From Edaphobacter paludis (GTDB lineage: Bacteria; Acidobacteriota; Terriglobia; Terriglobales; Acidobacteriaceae), in NCBI RefSeq assembly GCF_039993895.1, contig NZ_CP121194.1, forward strand, positions 1,240,001 through 1,304,000: a DNA stretch of 64,000 nucleotides, in the 5' to 3' direction. Below, in pieces: positions 1 to 9,028 of this stretch. How positions within the stretch are numbered: position 1 is the first letter of the stretch; every line of letters begins with the position of its first letter. The position numbers and the translations under genes are program-made. The notes under the pieces were generated by a model that saw nothing but the letters and a program-made list of their open reading frames with translations, was not told the origin of the DNA and ran no database searches.

Positions 1-1233
1 AAGGATGCCCTGATAGCCCTGCTCCGCACCTTGAGCCAGCGAAGCCTCGCCGCGCCATGACTGAATGACTACATCCTTTGGAAGTGCGGGGTTGAGAATC
101 TCGTCCCAACCGACCATATGTTTATGGAGGCCAGTGAGAATCTTCAGCACCCGAGTGTTGAAGTAAGCCTGCAGAGCTGCGTTGTCCTTGAGATGGTGCG
201 CATGCATGAAGGCAACGATGCGGGGATTCGTCTTCCAGTCGGGCGCGGGCGTCTCGTCGCCACCGATGTGCATGTAGGGGTCAGGAAAGATGGTGGCCAT
301 CTCGCCAAGGAAGCGCGCGATGAACTGATAGGTCTCCTCACGCGTTGGATCGAGCTCGTAGTCCGCCACGCCGAAGTCGCGGCGGATCGAGGTGGGAGGA
401 TTGCCGCTGGCGAGTTTGGGATAGGCAACCTGCCACGCAGTACTGTGACCCGGCATTTCAAATTCAGGGACGACGCGGATGCCGCGCGCCCGTGCATAGC
501 TGACAAGTTCCCTGGCATCCTGTTGGGTGTAGTAGAGGCCGTCGGAACCAACAGCGGTGAGTCGCGGATAGAGCTTGCTCTCTATACGGAACCCCTGGTC
601 CTCCGTAAGGTGCCAGTGAAAGACGTTAAGCTTGACGGCGGCCATTCCATCGAGGGTACGCTTGAGCACGTCCATCGGTTCGAAGTGACGTCCGCAGTCG
701 ATCATTAGTCCGCGCCATGGGAAGCGAGGTGAGTCGTGGATCGAGACTAAGGGAAGGATATAGTCGCTGCCGGAAGGTTGTACAAGCTGGACCAGCGTCT
801 CCAGGCCATGCATGGCCCCGACGACCGTAGCGGCTTCAATGTGTGCGCCGGCAGGAGTGACAGAGAGGGTGTAAGATTCGTTCTCGTCGATGGACTGTAT
901 CGCTTCGCCCGCACCCTGCACTTCGATCGTCAAGGGAGCCTCAGCGGACGCAGTGGCCTCAAGGGACAACGGAAGGCCGGTCTTCTGCCTCAATTGCTGC
1001 ACAGTGCGGTGGATGGCGCCATCGAGCCGGGAGTTATCAAAGTGGGTTGTAACCGCACGAAACTGGGAGGTAAGCACAAAACCACCGGCAGATGCTTGCA
1101 GACTGGCCGGCTGTGGCATCAGATTATTAATGAAGATCACGCTGGACGGTACCGTTTGGCTGTACGAAATAGAAGAAGTCAGAAGTATGGTCGCAAAAAA
1201 GAGAAAAGACTTAGTCCAGAAACAGATCTTCAT
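1..1233 (-). CDS. GH20 beta-N-acetylhexosaminidase, exported, C-terminus cut by window edge
   Basis: Reading the minus strand from the ATG at 1233 gives 411 codons without a stop up to the window edge. The first 26 residues form a signal peptide (MKICFWTK, then a hydrophobic run, then SYSQ). An N-terminal GH20b-like domain is followed by the catalytic barrel. That barrel holds RGLMIDCGRHF, FHWHLTEDQGFR, PEFEMPGHS and HIGGDE at residues 322-327, where D326-E327 is the catalytic pair of family 20. The enzyme should release terminal GlcNAc or GalNAc from chitin oligomers, peptidoglycan fragments or glycans in the periplasm. AAGGAT lies about 8 bases before the start. The part beyond residue 411 is outside the window. 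The substrate cannot be told from the sequence. Confidence 0.93.
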   Translation of the reverse strand, partial: MKICFWTKSFLFFATILLTSSISYSQTVPSSVIFINNLMPQPASLQASAGGFVLTSQFRAVTTHFDNSRLDGAIHRTVQQLRQKTGLPLSLEATASAEAPLTIEVQGAGEAIQSIDENESYTLSVTPAGAHIEAATVVGAMHGLETLVQLVQPSGSDYILPLVSIHDSPRFPWRGLMIDCGRHFEPMDVLKRTLDGMAAVKLNVFHWHLTEDQGFRIESKLYPRLTAVGSDGLYYTQQDARELVSYARARGIRVVPEFEMPGHSTAWQVAYPKLASGNPPTSIRRDFGVADYELDPTREETYQFIARFLGEMATIFPDPYMHIGGDETPAPDWKTNPRIVAFMHAHHLKDNAALQAYFNTRVLKILTGLHKHMVGWDEILNPALPKDVVIQSWRGEASLAQGAEQGYQGIL

Positions 1234-1668
1234 GAATGAATCCTTTTGGAGCTCGACGCCAGGTTGTAACTCGTAGCCAAGCCTAACGTATCTTTTTAGA
1301 ACTTAATCTATCTTTTTTGAAAAATGTTCGCCAACGTCCGTCAGCTAAGCATGCTGGACATGAATGAATGAACGAAGCTCTATCGGAACGCCGCGCATTT
1401 TAAGCGCTCTGTACATCATGAGGACCACAAATTCATTTCACGGGACTTTTATATGGAGTGGCGATTAGGGCATTAAATTTCGAGGCATTGCTGTTGCGTG
1501 GCTATTCAAAGCGATCTTCGACCGATATTCGATAGATGTTTGCTTCCCCTGTTTCTTCTGGAGTATCGTGGTCTTACATAAGCTTTAAAACGCATTTAAC
1601 CCGGCAACTTAGGATGTGCGCAGGTGTTTCCATGCGCCAGTAAAAAGCAATGAGAGGACAAGACGCGC
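1234..1668. promoter_or_regulatory. Divergent intergenic region between GH20 gene and cox operon
   Basis: This 435-base gap separates two genes that point away from each other, so it must hold both promoters. No convincing sigma-70 pair could be fixed for either. The GH20 side is AT-rich and carries the direct repeat TATCTTTTT at 1289-1297 and 1309-1317, spaced 20 bases apart, or about two helical turns. That is a possible operator or an UP-like element. No gene is visible. Confidence 0.45.
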
Positions 1669-2769
1669 GTGGCTCGCAGAGCATCACAAATCGGCTTTCT
1701 AGTCAGTAGTTGCTTTTTTATGCTGGTTCCTTCTGCGTTTGGATTATCTTCCGCTGAAGGTCCTCTTCATCGGTTCGCTGCGGCTGGGATGTTTATACAT
1801 TCTCCGTCCTATTTCGCACAAAGCTCGACCAGCATCTTCTCCCCCGCCGCAACGCCCTCGCACTGGATTTTCACGCTTTCCATGTTTGTCCTGAGCATTA
1901 CAGGGCTGATTTTTCTGATCGTCGCGGGCTTGTTGACTTATGCGCTCATCCGCTACCGGCACCGCAATCTGCTGACTTACAACGAACCGACGCAGATCTA
2001 CGGCAGCAATCAGATCGAACTTGCCTGGACGGTTATTCCCGCACTGATCGTCGTGATGCTCTTTCTCACCACATCCCGTGTGATCTTAGCGACCCAGGAT
2101 GCAAAGAAGCCTGCGGATGCAGTCGATGTGGTGGTAGTGGGCCATCAGTTCTGGTGGGAGTTTCGCTATCCTAAACTGGGCATCGTTACTGCGAATGAAC
2201 TGCACGTCCCGGTGAGCGATCCTGCACATCCGACGCCGACTTATCTTGAAATGTCGTCCGCCGATCTTGATCACAGTTTCTGGGTGCCTCGTCTTGCAGG
2301 CAAAATGGACCTGATTCCGAACCGCGTCAACACCATGTGGATCGACCCTGAGACCGCTGGCCTCTACCTGGGACAATGCGCGCAATATTGTGGCGTGCAG
2401 CACGCGAAGATGCTGCTGCGAGTCTATGCGGACAGTCCCAAGGATTTTGCCGCCTGGGTAGCGCAACAGCAGAAGCCCGCGGTAGAAGACCCCACGGTTG
2501 CCGAGGGTCGCGAGGTGTTTCTGCATAATGCCTGCGTCAACTGCCACACTGTCTCGGGCACTATGGCCAATGGACGATTTGGTCCTGACCTGACGCACGT
2601 GGCCAGCCGCGACACGATTGCTTCGGGAGCGGTCGAAAATAACGCTTATAACCTGAAGAAATGGATCGATAATCCGGACTCGTTAAAGCCCGGTGCCTTG
2701 ATGCCTCCTATGCATTTGAACGATCACGATCTGAACGCGATCACAGCGTACCTGACGACGCTTCATTAA
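1669..2769 (+). CDS. coxB: Cytochrome c oxidase subunit II with fused C-terminal cytochrome c (caa3 type)
   Basis: This is the electron-entry subunit of a heme-copper oxidase. After a signal-like start and a transmembrane hairpin (about residues 65-95 and 108-130) comes the periplasmic cupredoxin domain. The CuA ligands are visible as C237-A-Q-Y-C241-G-V-Q-H245-A-K-M248, with an upstream DHSFWVP. A cytochrome c domain follows with CVNCH at 289-293 and the axial Met near MPPMH. At 366 aa it has the length expected for a caa3 subunit II. The GTG start at 1669 follows GAGAGGA. It is the first gene of the respiratory operon, 61 bases before subunit I. Confidence 0.95.
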   Translation: MARRASQIGFLVSSCFFMLVPSAFGLSSAEGPLHRFAAAGMFIHSPSYFAQSSTSIFSPAATPSHWIFTLSMFVLSITGLIFLIVAGLLTYALIRYRHRNLLTYNEPTQIYGSNQIELAWTVIPALIVVMLFLTTSRVILATQDAKKPADAVDVVVVGHQFWWEFRYPKLGIVTANELHVPVSDPAHPTPTYLEMSSADLDHSFWVPRLAGKMDLIPNRVNTMWIDPETAGLYLGQCAQYCGVQHAKMLLRVYADSPKDFAAWVAQQQKPAVEDPTVAEGREVFLHNACVNCHTVSGTMANGRFGPDLTHVASRDTIASGAVENNAYNLKKWIDNPDSLKPGALMPPMHLNDHDLNAITAYLTTLH

Positions 2770-2830
2770 TCGGCAGATCACCCAGGCCAGGATATTGACT
2801 GTTCGCCTGATGGACTGAAGAGAGGAAACG

Positions 2831-4528
2831 ATGGCTGATTCCGTGACTAGCCTCACATCGGTGGAAGCAATTGACGTGACACCGGTGCAAAAACCGCGGC
2901 AATTATTTCTTGAAGTGTTGTACGACTGGATCACCACGGTCGATCACAAGAAGATCGGTTTGATGTATATCGCCTACTCGCTGGTTTTTCTGATCGTGGG
3001 CGGTATCGAAGCCATCATTATGCGGATTCAGCTTGCCGTGCCGCATGGAACATTTGTCTCTCCGCAGGTCTTCAACAGGATGTTTACGCTGCATGGGACC
3101 ACGATGGTCTTCTTCGTGGGCATGCCGATCCTCTTTGGATTTGGAAACTATCTTGTCCCGCTGATGATCGGCGCGCGCGACATGGCGTTTCCACGCTTGA
3201 ATGCCTTTAGTTTCTGGATCTCCGCACTGGGCGGGATCTTGTTGTACTACAGTTTTATCGGTGGGGTAGGGCTTTATGGCGCAGGCAGCGCTCCTGACGT
3301 TGGATGGTTTGCATACGCACCCCTGACCGCGAAGGTCTTCTCGCCGGGACACAGCACGGACTACTGGACGCTGAGTATTTTATTGAGCGGTATCGGAAGT
3401 ATTGGCACAGCGCTCAATATTGTCACCACCATTATCTGCATGCGTTGCCCCGGAATGAAGCTCAACCGAATGCCGCTATTGTCGTGGCTTTATCTGGTGA
3501 CCTCGAGCATGGTTTTCATCGCGATCAGCCCGCTGACCGCTGCGCAGATCATGTTGCTGCTCGACCGCTATATCGGTTCCCATTTCTTCGATACGCAGGC
3601 CGGCGGTTCGGCCGTGCTCTGGATGCACTTCTTCTGGATCTTCGGACATCCTGAGGTTTATATCCTCGTGCTGCCTGCGTTTGCCTTTGCCAACGAGATT
3701 ATCCCTGTCTTCTCGCGTAAGGCGGTCTTCGGTTATCCAGCCATGGTGGCGGCATCCGTAGGCATCGGCTTTATCAGCATGAGCGTGTGGGCGCACCACA
3801 TGTTCGCCGTGGGTATGGGCGCAGGAGCCAACGTTTTCTTTGTCTTTTCAACCATGATCATCTCGGTGCCGACGGGTATCAAGATCTTCAATTGGCTAGC
3901 CACAATCTGGGGCGGCAAGATACGCTTTGCCAGTCCCATGCTGTTCAGCGTTGGGTTCCTGTTTCAGTTCCTCATCGCTGGACTGACCGGCATTATGCTC
4001 TCGGTCGCACCGTTCGATTGGCAGCTTACCGGCTCTTATTTTGTGGTGGCTCACTTCCATTACGTGTTGGTCGGCGCCATTCTGTTCATGATCTTCGCCG
4101 CCTTCTACTACTGGTACCCGAAGGTGACAGGCCGCATGATGAGCGAGCGCCTGGGCAAATGGCACTTCTGGCTTATGGTCATTGGGTTCCACATGACCTT
4201 CGACTTTATGCATATCCCAGGTCTGCTTGGCATGCCGCGCCGTATCTATACCTATGAACCCGGCCGCGGATGGGAGATTTGGAATCTGATCGTCAGCATC
4301 GGCGCTATCGTTCAGGCGGTCGCGACTCTCATCTTTGTCTATAACCTGATCCACTCCTACTACAAGGGAGAGGTGGCGGGCAACGATCCCTGGGACGCAT
4401 GGACGCTGGAATGGTCTACTGCTTCGCCGCCTCCGGTCTACAACTTCGCCACGACGCCGGTTGTCCATAGCCGCCGTCCACTCTGGGATATCAAGCATCC
4501 GGAAGACCCCGACTGGAACTACGAATGA
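2831..4528 (+). CDS. coxA: Cytochrome c oxidase subunit I, A1-type heme-copper oxidase
   Basis: This is the catalytic subunit, reducing oxygen to water and pumping protons across the inner membrane. Twelve hydrophobic segments are expected over 565 aa. Visible motifs are HGTTMVFF, the HPEVY block at 273-277 (CuB His, the D-channel-end Glu and the cross-linked Tyr), HH at 322-323 (CuB) and H408-F-H410 (heme ligands in FVVAHFHYVL). The Glu in HPEVY marks the A1 proton-pumping class. The ATG follows GAGAGGAAACG. It lies between subunits II and III, the usual order. Confidence 0.97.
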   Translation: MADSVTSLTSVEAIDVTPVQKPRQLFLEVLYDWITTVDHKKIGLMYIAYSLVFLIVGGIEAIIMRIQLAVPHGTFVSPQVFNRMFTLHGTTMVFFVGMPILFGFGNYLVPLMIGARDMAFPRLNAFSFWISALGGILLYYSFIGGVGLYGAGSAPDVGWFAYAPLTAKVFSPGHSTDYWTLSILLSGIGSIGTALNIVTTIICMRCPGMKLNRMPLLSWLYLVTSSMVFIAISPLTAAQIMLLLDRYIGSHFFDTQAGGSAVLWMHFFWIFGHPEVYILVLPAFAFANEIIPVFSRKAVFGYPAMVAASVGIGFISMSVWAHHMFAVGMGAGANVFFVFSTMIISVPTGIKIFNWLATIWGGKIRFASPMLFSVGFLFQFLIAGLTGIMLSVAPFDWQLTGSYFVVAHFHYVLVGAILFMIFAAFYYWYPKVTGRMMSERLGKWHFWLMVIGFHMTFDFMHIPGLLGMPRRIYTYEPGRGWEIWNLIVSIGAIVQAVATLIFVYNLIHSYYKGEVAGNDPWDAWTLEWSTASPPPVYNFATTPVVHSRRPLWDIKHPEDPDWNYE

Positions 4529-4547
4529 GAGATTTGAGAGAGTATCG

Positions 4548-5144
4548 ATGAGCACGATTCCAATCACTCCCGACGCAGCCGACGAACCCTGGGTTCTGCC
4601 AGACCGTGGTACGGTGGGCATGGCCTGCCTGATCATGGCGGAGTCCGCGATCTTCGTCATCTTCGTGGTCGCCTATATCTTTTACATGGGCCAGAGCCTC
4701 AGCGGGCCAACGCCGCGGCAGGTGCTCGAACTTCCAATCTTCACCACGATCTGCCTGCTTTCCAGCAGCTTCACACTGCACTGGGCTGTTGCGGCCCTGC
4801 GAAAGAGCAAGATGGGTGCCTTTACGGCGTGGCTTGCAACGACGGTAGCTCTGGGCGCCATCTTCATTATCGGAACAGGCATGGAGTGGTACCACCTGAT
4901 CTATGTCGATGGTTTGACGATTCGGACGAACTTATTTGGCACTACCTTCTATTCGCTCGTCGGTCTTCATGCAACCCACGTCATCGTCGGTTTGCTGATG
5001 CTTCTGGCTGCGCTGATCTTTGCCCTGACCGGCCATGTGACCGAAAAACATGCGCATCGCATGGATGTGCTTTCGCTCTACTGGCACTTCGTTGATGCGG
5101 TATGGGTCGTGGTGTTCACTGTTGTTTACGTCCTCGGACGGTAA
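4548..5144 (+). CDS. coxC: Cytochrome c oxidase subunit III
   Basis: This 198-aa protein has five hydrophobic helices and the subunit III signatures GMEWYHL, FYSLVGLHATHV and LYWHFVDAVWVVVF. Subunit III stabilises the catalytic core and its proton uptake. An open frame extends upstream into coxA, but the ATG at 4548 (MSTIPITPDA) is preceded by TTTGAGAGAG and leaves 19 bases after the coxA stop. It is chosen for that reason. The short five-helix form is common in bacterial caa3 oxidases. Confidence 0.94.
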   Translation: MSTIPITPDAADEPWVLPDRGTVGMACLIMAESAIFVIFVVAYIFYMGQSLSGPTPRQVLELPIFTTICLLSSSFTLHWAVAALRKSKMGAFTAWLATTVALGAIFIIGTGMEWYHLIYVDGLTIRTNLFGTTFYSLVGLHATHVIVGLLMLLAALIFALTGHVTEKHAHRMDVLSLYWHFVDAVWVVVFTVVYVLGR

Positions 5145-5183
5145 AGGTTGTGCACATGTTGAATAACGCTCGAAAGGTACTCG

Positions 5184-6032
5184 ATGTCAGTCTCTGAATC
5201 GGAACACGGACAAGACCATAAGGGAGTGGTGCATCTGCCCACGCCTACCTCATGGCCTATCGTTCTCTCGCTCGGCATTACGCTGCTGCTTGCGGGACTC
5301 GTGACGAGTTGGGTCATCAGCGTGCTTGGTGTAGTGCTGATCGTGCCATCGACTATTGGCTGGTTTCGTCAGGTATTGCCGCATGAGCAACACGAGGCAG
5401 TGCCGGTCATCACGCGGGTCGAAGCTATTACCTCCCGGCGCATTAATGTCATCCGTATCCCTCTTAGCGAAGACCATAGGCAGGTGCTGCCTTATGAGAC
5501 CTACACCATTCTGGCTGGGGTAAAGGGCGGCATTGCCGGCGGTATCGCCATGATTGTGCCGGCGACACTCTACGGTCTTATCCGCTACCACAGCATCTGG
5601 TATTCAATGAATCTACTGGCTGCGGGAGGCTTTGTAAGCTGGGCCAATGCGAGCAATGCCTTTCTGTCGGCCTTTCATCCGGAGGGATTTCTCGCTGCGT
5701 TGGCCATTCACGTTGTTACCTCGCTGCTGGTGGGGTTACTTTACGGCGCAATGCTCCCCATGTTTCCCTGGAAGCCGATCTTCACTGCGGGTTTCGCCGC
5801 TCCGTTTCTCTGGACAGGAATTCTTTACAGCGCACTTGGCGTCATAAGCCCGATTCTCGATCAACGCATCGACTGGCTATGGTTCGTCCTTTCGCAGATT
5901 ACCTTCGGCCTGGTGTGCGGCTTCGTCGTGAATCTGCAGGTGCGCGTGCGAACCGACCAGTTTCGCTCCTTGCCATTCAGTGTTAGAGCCGGCCTCGAAG
6001 GCGCTCACAAGAGAGATGGGGAGGACGAATAA
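5184..6032 (+). CDS. Multi-pass membrane protein of the oxidase operon, possible subunit IV-like N-terminus
   Basis: No family could be named with certainty. The first 75 residues carry an acidic, His-rich start and the pattern HLPTPTSWPIVLSLG followed by two hydrophobic helices. This resembles the small fourth subunit of some bacterial oxidases. The remainder (about 110-270) has glycine-rich hydrophobic helices such as GVKGGIAGGIAMIVPAT and a basic-acidic tail. The gene lies 39 bases after coxC and overlaps the next cytochrome c gene by one base (TAATG), so a role in building or anchoring the oxidase is inferred from position only. A fusion of a subunit IV domain to a second membrane domain is possible. 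Confidence 0.75.
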   Translation: MSVSESEHGQDHKGVVHLPTPTSWPIVLSLGITLLLAGLVTSWVISVLGVVLIVPSTIGWFRQVLPHEQHEAVPVITRVEAITSRRINVIRIPLSEDHRQVLPYETYTILAGVKGGIAGGIAMIVPATLYGLIRYHSIWYSMNLLAAGGFVSWANASNAFLSAFHPEGFLAALAIHVVTSLLVGLLYGAMLPMFPWKPIFTAGFAAPFLWTGILYSALGVISPILDQRIDWLWFVLSQITFGLVCGFVVNLQVRVRTDQFRSLPFSVRAGLEGAHKRDGEDE

Positions 6033-6799
6033 TGAAAGCGAATTCTCTCTTGTCTCTCGTTGCAGTTTCGCTGTTGACCTTCGCTAGCTTCGGTTGCAAT
6101 AGCGCTCCTGGACGTCCAAAGGCTGAACCCGAGATTCCTCGCCCTGAAGAGGTCCACGATTTCGCCACCCTCTATAAGCAGAATTGCGCGGCATGTCATG
6201 GGGAAAACGGCAAACAGGGCGCAGCCATTTCCCTGGCGAACGCCGAATATCTGTCAGTGGCTGGAGAAGACACGCTGCTTCGCATCACAGCAAAGGGTGT
6301 GCCCGGTACGCTGATGCCTCCATTTGCGAAGAGCGCAGGCGGCATGCTGACCGATCAGCAGATTCGGGATCTCGTTGACGGCATGATGCATCAGTGGGGT
6401 AAGCCTGACGCCATCACCGGCCAGAACGCTCCTTCCTATGCGGCAACCGGTGCGGGAGACGTTCAGCAGGGGCAGCAGGTCTTCACCACTTACTGCGCTA
6501 GCTGCCATGGTGCCGATGGCACAGGGCTGACAACTAAAGATGCAGGCGCGAAAGTCAGTCATGGCTCCATCGTTGATCCTTCTTATCTTGCTCTTGTAAG
6601 TGATCAGAGTTTACGCACGACCACGATTGTGGGCCTGCCCAGCCAGGGAATGCCGGACTGGCGCGGCGATGTTCCGTCCCATGCCATGACCGACAAAGAA
6701 GTAACAGACGTAGTCGCATGGCTGGCTTCGCATCGGACGCAGTTTCCCGGCCAGCCCTATCCGAATCCGACAGTCCCAGCAGCACCGCATCAGCAGTAA
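6032..6799 (+). CDS. Diheme cytochrome c, probable lipoprotein
   Basis: The 255-aa exported protein has two heme-binding motifs, CAACH at 52-56 and CASCH at 155-159. Each is followed by a cytochrome c fold with a Met ligand region (LMPPF near 94, GMPDW in the second). The first 22 residues form a signal sequence ending in FASFGC. Cys22 may be lipidated, although the -3 residue is not the usual Leu, Val or Ile. It likely shuttles electrons between the Rieske/cytochrome b complex encoded next and the caa3 oxidase encoded before it. The start overlaps the previous stop as TAATG. Confidence 0.9.
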   Translation: MKANSLLSLVAVSLLTFASFGCNSAPGRPKAEPEIPRPEEVHDFATLYKQNCAACHGENGKQGAAISLANAEYLSVAGEDTLLRITAKGVPGTLMPPFAKSAGGMLTDQQIRDLVDGMMHQWGKPDAITGQNAPSYAATGAGDVQQGQQVFTTYCASCHGADGTGLTTKDAGAKVSHGSIVDPSYLALVSDQSLRTTTIVGLPSQGMPDWRGDVPSHAMTDKEVTDVVAWLASHRTQFPGQPYPNPTVPAAPHQQ

Positions 6800-6818
6800 T
6801 GGCAACATGGAGACATTG

Positions 6819-7460
6819 ATGAACGAACACCATAGTGATCGCCTGACTGGCGATTTGAGCCCGGAAGAGAACAAGTTGCAGAGTGAGCCGAAGAGCGGAC
6901 CCAAAGATCATTCCCGACGGGTCTTCCTCTTCAAATTGTCCTTGCTGCTCAATGGCGCCGTGGGCGTGGTGCTCGCCGTACCCATCGTCCGCTACCTGCT
7001 TGGTCCGATGGTCGAAAAGAAGAGTGCCTATCATTCCTGGATTGCGTTGGGGAACGTCGATGATTTCCCCGAAGGTGAAACGCGGTTGGCCGACTATCGC
7101 AATCCAACGACCACGCCATGGGACGGTGATACCGGCAAGGTTGCCTGCTGGGTGCGCCGTTTGTCGGGAAATCAGTTTCAGGTTTTTGCCATCAACTGCG
7201 CGCATCTCGGATGCCCGGTGCGATGGTTCGCCGAATCGAAGCTCTTCCTTTGCCCCTGCCATGGGGGTGCCTACTATCAGGATGGATCGCGCGCAGCCGG
7301 GCCGCCGGAACGTGGTCTCTTTGAATACAAATACAGAGTGGCTGGAGCCAAACTCATGATTAACGCTGGCGAATTGCCAACGCTTTCAACCCCAGCCAGC
7401 GCGAAGAATGCCAACTTCGTTCCATTGGATAAAGTCGGGTGCGCATCATGGCAGAGCTAA
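6819..7460 (+). CDS. Rieske 2Fe-2S protein of a cytochrome bc complex
   Basis: The 213-aa protein has a twin-arginine-like SRRVFLFKL before a single transmembrane anchor (about residues 35-60), as expected for Tat-exported Rieske subunits. The cluster is bound by CAHLGC and CPCHGG, each with one Cys and one His ligand; the remaining two Cys would form the stabilising disulfide. The ATG at 6819 has GGAG six bases before it. An upstream in-frame ATG at 6807 lacks a ribosome site. The 3' end overlaps the cytochrome b gene by 13 bases. It accepts electrons from quinol at the Qo site. Confidence 0.94.
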   Translation: MNEHHSDRLTGDLSPEENKLQSEPKSGPKDHSRRVFLFKLSLLLNGAVGVVLAVPIVRYLLGPMVEKKSAYHSWIALGNVDDFPEGETRLADYRNPTTTPWDGDTGKVACWVRRLSGNQFQVFAINCAHLGCPVRWFAESKLFLCPCHGGAYYQDGSRAAGPPERGLFEYKYRVAGAKLMINAGELPTLSTPASAKNANFVPLDKVGCASWQS

Positions 7461-9016
7461 AGAAGAACGGGCTCCAGAAGACCGGTATTGAAGTATACGA
7501 ATGGTTTGAGCATCGTCTCGGCCTCGCCAAGCCAGCTTTAGAAGCTGCGGCGCATCCGATTCCGGCGAGCAGTGCAAGCTGGTGGTATGTCTTCGGAAGT
7601 GCGGCAACTGTGCTGTTTGTGTTGCAGATCATGACCGGCATCCTGCTGGCGCTGGTCTACACGCCGTCGGCAAACCATGCGTGGAGCAGCCTGCAGTTCC
7701 TCAACAACAATGTCGAGCTGGGCTGGTTCCTGCGCGCGTTGCATGGGTGGGGATCGGACTTCATGATCGCCATTGTGCTCATCCACATGGTGCAGGTTTT
7801 CATGTTCGGGGCGTACAAGTTTCCCCGCGAGCTTACATGGATCATTGGAGTGTTTCTTCTGCTCCTGACCCTTGGCATGGCCTTCACGGGACAGGTCCTG
7901 CGCTTCGATCAGGATGCCTATTGGGGTCTCGGCATCGGCGCTTCCATCATGAGCCGTGTGCCGATTATCGGCGCTCCTCTTGTGCACTTCATGCTGGGCG
8001 GTCCCATCATTGGCAGCGCGACGCTCTCGCGCTTCTTTACGCTGCATGTCTTCGTCATTCCGGGTCTCTTGCTGGCTGGCGTCGCGCTCCATCTTCTGAT
8101 GGTGCTGCGGCTCGGAATCAACGAGTGGCCGATGCCCGGCCGAATCGTTCGCAAGGCCACGTATGAGGCGGAATACCATAAGCTCACCGAGAAAGATGGA
8201 ATCCCCTTTGTACCGGATGGGGCATGGAAAGACGCCATCTTTGCCGCAGCCATTATCCTGGCGGTTATGGCTTGTGCCTTCTTCTTCGGCCCCTTCGGCC
8301 CAACCGGCCAGCCTGACCCCACCATCATCCAGACGACACCGAAGCCGGATGCTCCGTTCCTTTGGCTCTTTGCCATTCTCTCCCTTCTGCCGCCGAGCAT
8401 GGAGACGCCGGTTATCCTGATTGCGCCAGTGCTGATCATCGGAGCCATGCTTCTGCTTCCACTGGTAGCAGGCGAAGGCGAAAAACACTGGAGCCGCCGC
8501 CCGGTCGCCGTGCTGATGGTCTCAGTCATCGCGGTCTCGCTAGGTATCTTCACCCGTCTTGGCACCACGACTCCATGGAGCCCGGTGATGAATGCGTGGA
8601 GCAGCGATGCGGTCCCTACGAAGTATCTCCATGAGCGGACACCGCTGGAGCGGCAGGGTGCTCTCGTCTTTCAGGACAAGCAGTGCCGCAATTGCCACGA
8701 GGTTGGTGGTGAGGGTGGAAGGAGAGGCCCCGAACTCGATTCCGTTGCAACCCGTTTGACGGAAGACCAGTTGGTGCGTCAGGTACTGCAGGGAGGCGGC
8801 AACATGCCTGCTTACGGCAATGCTCTCAGTCCTGCGGAGACCACGGCGCTCGTCGCCTTCCTGAAGACCTTGAACGGCAACGACCTCAGGCCTGCGCAGG
8901 ATGCCTCGCGCGTTCTGACTGGTGAGAACCCTCCGAATGCGACCGTTCCCGGTGAGAAGAGACCATCGGGTCAATCACACCTGTCGAAGGAAGTTCCCGC
9001 GCAGGGGAAACCGTAG
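7448..9016 (+). CDS. Cytochrome b subunit of bc complex with fused C-terminal cytochrome c
   Basis: This 522-aa protein oxidises quinol together with the Rieske protein. Heme b ligands are H99 and H113 (13 residues between) and H200 and H215 (14 residues between, the b6-type spacing). A C-terminal extension carries CRNCH at 413-417 and an axial Met in NMPAYG, so a c-type cytochrome is fused to cytochrome b and no separate cytochrome c1 gene is needed. The usual PEWY block of the Qo site appears as PFLW (in PKPDAPFLWLF). The ATG at 7448 is preferred over a GTG at 7439. It overlaps the Rieske gene. Confidence 0.92.
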   Translation: MAELKKNGLQKTGIEVYEWFEHRLGLAKPALEAAAHPIPASSASWWYVFGSAATVLFVLQIMTGILLALVYTPSANHAWSSLQFLNNNVELGWFLRALHGWGSDFMIAIVLIHMVQVFMFGAYKFPRELTWIIGVFLLLLTLGMAFTGQVLRFDQDAYWGLGIGASIMSRVPIIGAPLVHFMLGGPIIGSATLSRFFTLHVFVIPGLLLAGVALHLLMVLRLGINEWPMPGRIVRKATYEAEYHKLTEKDGIPFVPDGAWKDAIFAAAIILAVMACAFFFGPFGPTGQPDPTIIQTTPKPDAPFLWLFAILSLLPPSMETPVILIAPVLIIGAMLLLPLVAGEGEKHWSRRPVAVLMVSVIAVSLGIFTRLGTTTPWSPVMNAWSSDAVPTKYLHERTPLERQGALVFQDKQCRNCHEVGGEGGRRGPELDSVATRLTEDQLVRQVLQGGGNMPAYGNALSPAETTALVAFLKTLNGNDLRPAQDASRVLTGENPPNATVPGEKRPSGQSHLSKEVPAQGKP

Positions 9017-9028
9017 AAATGCCGTTGT

